From: Oasisia sp. SBJ-2009
Taxonomy: Eukaryota; Annelida; Polychaeta; Sabellida; Siboglinidae
NCBI GenBank assembly: GCA_964017155.1
Contig: OZ024857.1
Location: 22,610,258 to 22,674,257, forward strand
Direction: 5' to 3'
DNA: 64,000 bases
Within the stretch, counting starts at the first letter, position 1. Each line of letters starts with the position of its first letter. Positions 63,841-64,000 of this stretch are shown one piece after another. The notes beneath the pieces are model-generated. The model saw only the letters and a list, made by a program, of their open reading frames with translations, was not told the DNA's origin and made no database searches. The position numbers and the translations under genes are program-made.

Positions 63841-64000
63841 CCTCATCAACTGCCAGCTGACTTTCCTACGAATGTTTTAATGTGCTTTAACTAACAAATC
63901 ACAAGACAATGATTCCTCGAATATGACGTATGCGAAACACGCGAGAGTTGTTCATCTCTTCGGACGTGCGCCAATGCCTTGATTTTATCGTGCGCCATCG

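Overview
The window is animal nuclear DNA. It has GT-AG introns with consistent phases, metazoan extracellular domains, a tRNA-headed SINE, LINE and Ty3/gypsy-type LTR retrotransposons, many inverted-repeat elements and a very heavy microsatellite load. The repertoire fits a marine invertebrate, perhaps a lophotrochozoan, but I cannot name a species.

Left half (about 1-36,837, minus strand): one large gene for an extracellular neurexin/axotactin-like protein. Exon 1 (36,595-36,837) encodes a signal peptide and the start of a neurexin-type laminin G domain. Exon 2 (33,251-33,755) completes that domain and adds a Cys-rich segment. After a 23 kb intron come nine exons (10,084 down to 192) encoding five tandem laminin-G-like modules of 210-218 residues. 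Each module is bounded by phase-1 introns and carries a CxGxLxxC motif. The gene runs off the left edge. Its big intron holds repeats: a C-tract/inverted-repeat element present twice (one copy split by a SINE fragment), a 1 kb GA/GGGACA satellite, and a full SINE. A CpG-rich stretch (36,838-37,900) lies upstream of the start codon.

Middle (41.3-46.2 kb, plus strand): four exons of an adenylate-forming acyl-CoA/4-coumarate-CoA-ligase-like gene. The first exon is split by a 1,765 bp terminal-inverted-repeat element with a 6-bp target duplication (TTCAAC). Without the element the exon reads cleanly to a donor and joins the next exon in frame. Neither the N-terminal nor the C-terminal exons were found.

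Right third (46.4-64 kb): mainly mobile DNA. It contains a nearly complete but broken LINE (46.4-49.1 kb), a second LINE 3' fragment (49.2-49.9 kb), a minus-strand Ty3/gypsy-type element (50,227-55,507) with 162-bp direct repeats differing at one base but with broken frames, and a CGAC array. A short putative secreted-peptide exon with a TATA box lies at 56.3-56.65 kb. A set of inverted-repeat elements (57.6-61.8 kb) flanks two unrecognised minus-strand candidate exons. LINE debris ends the window.

All calls come from reading motifs, splice sites, phases and repeats by eye; no database search was run.
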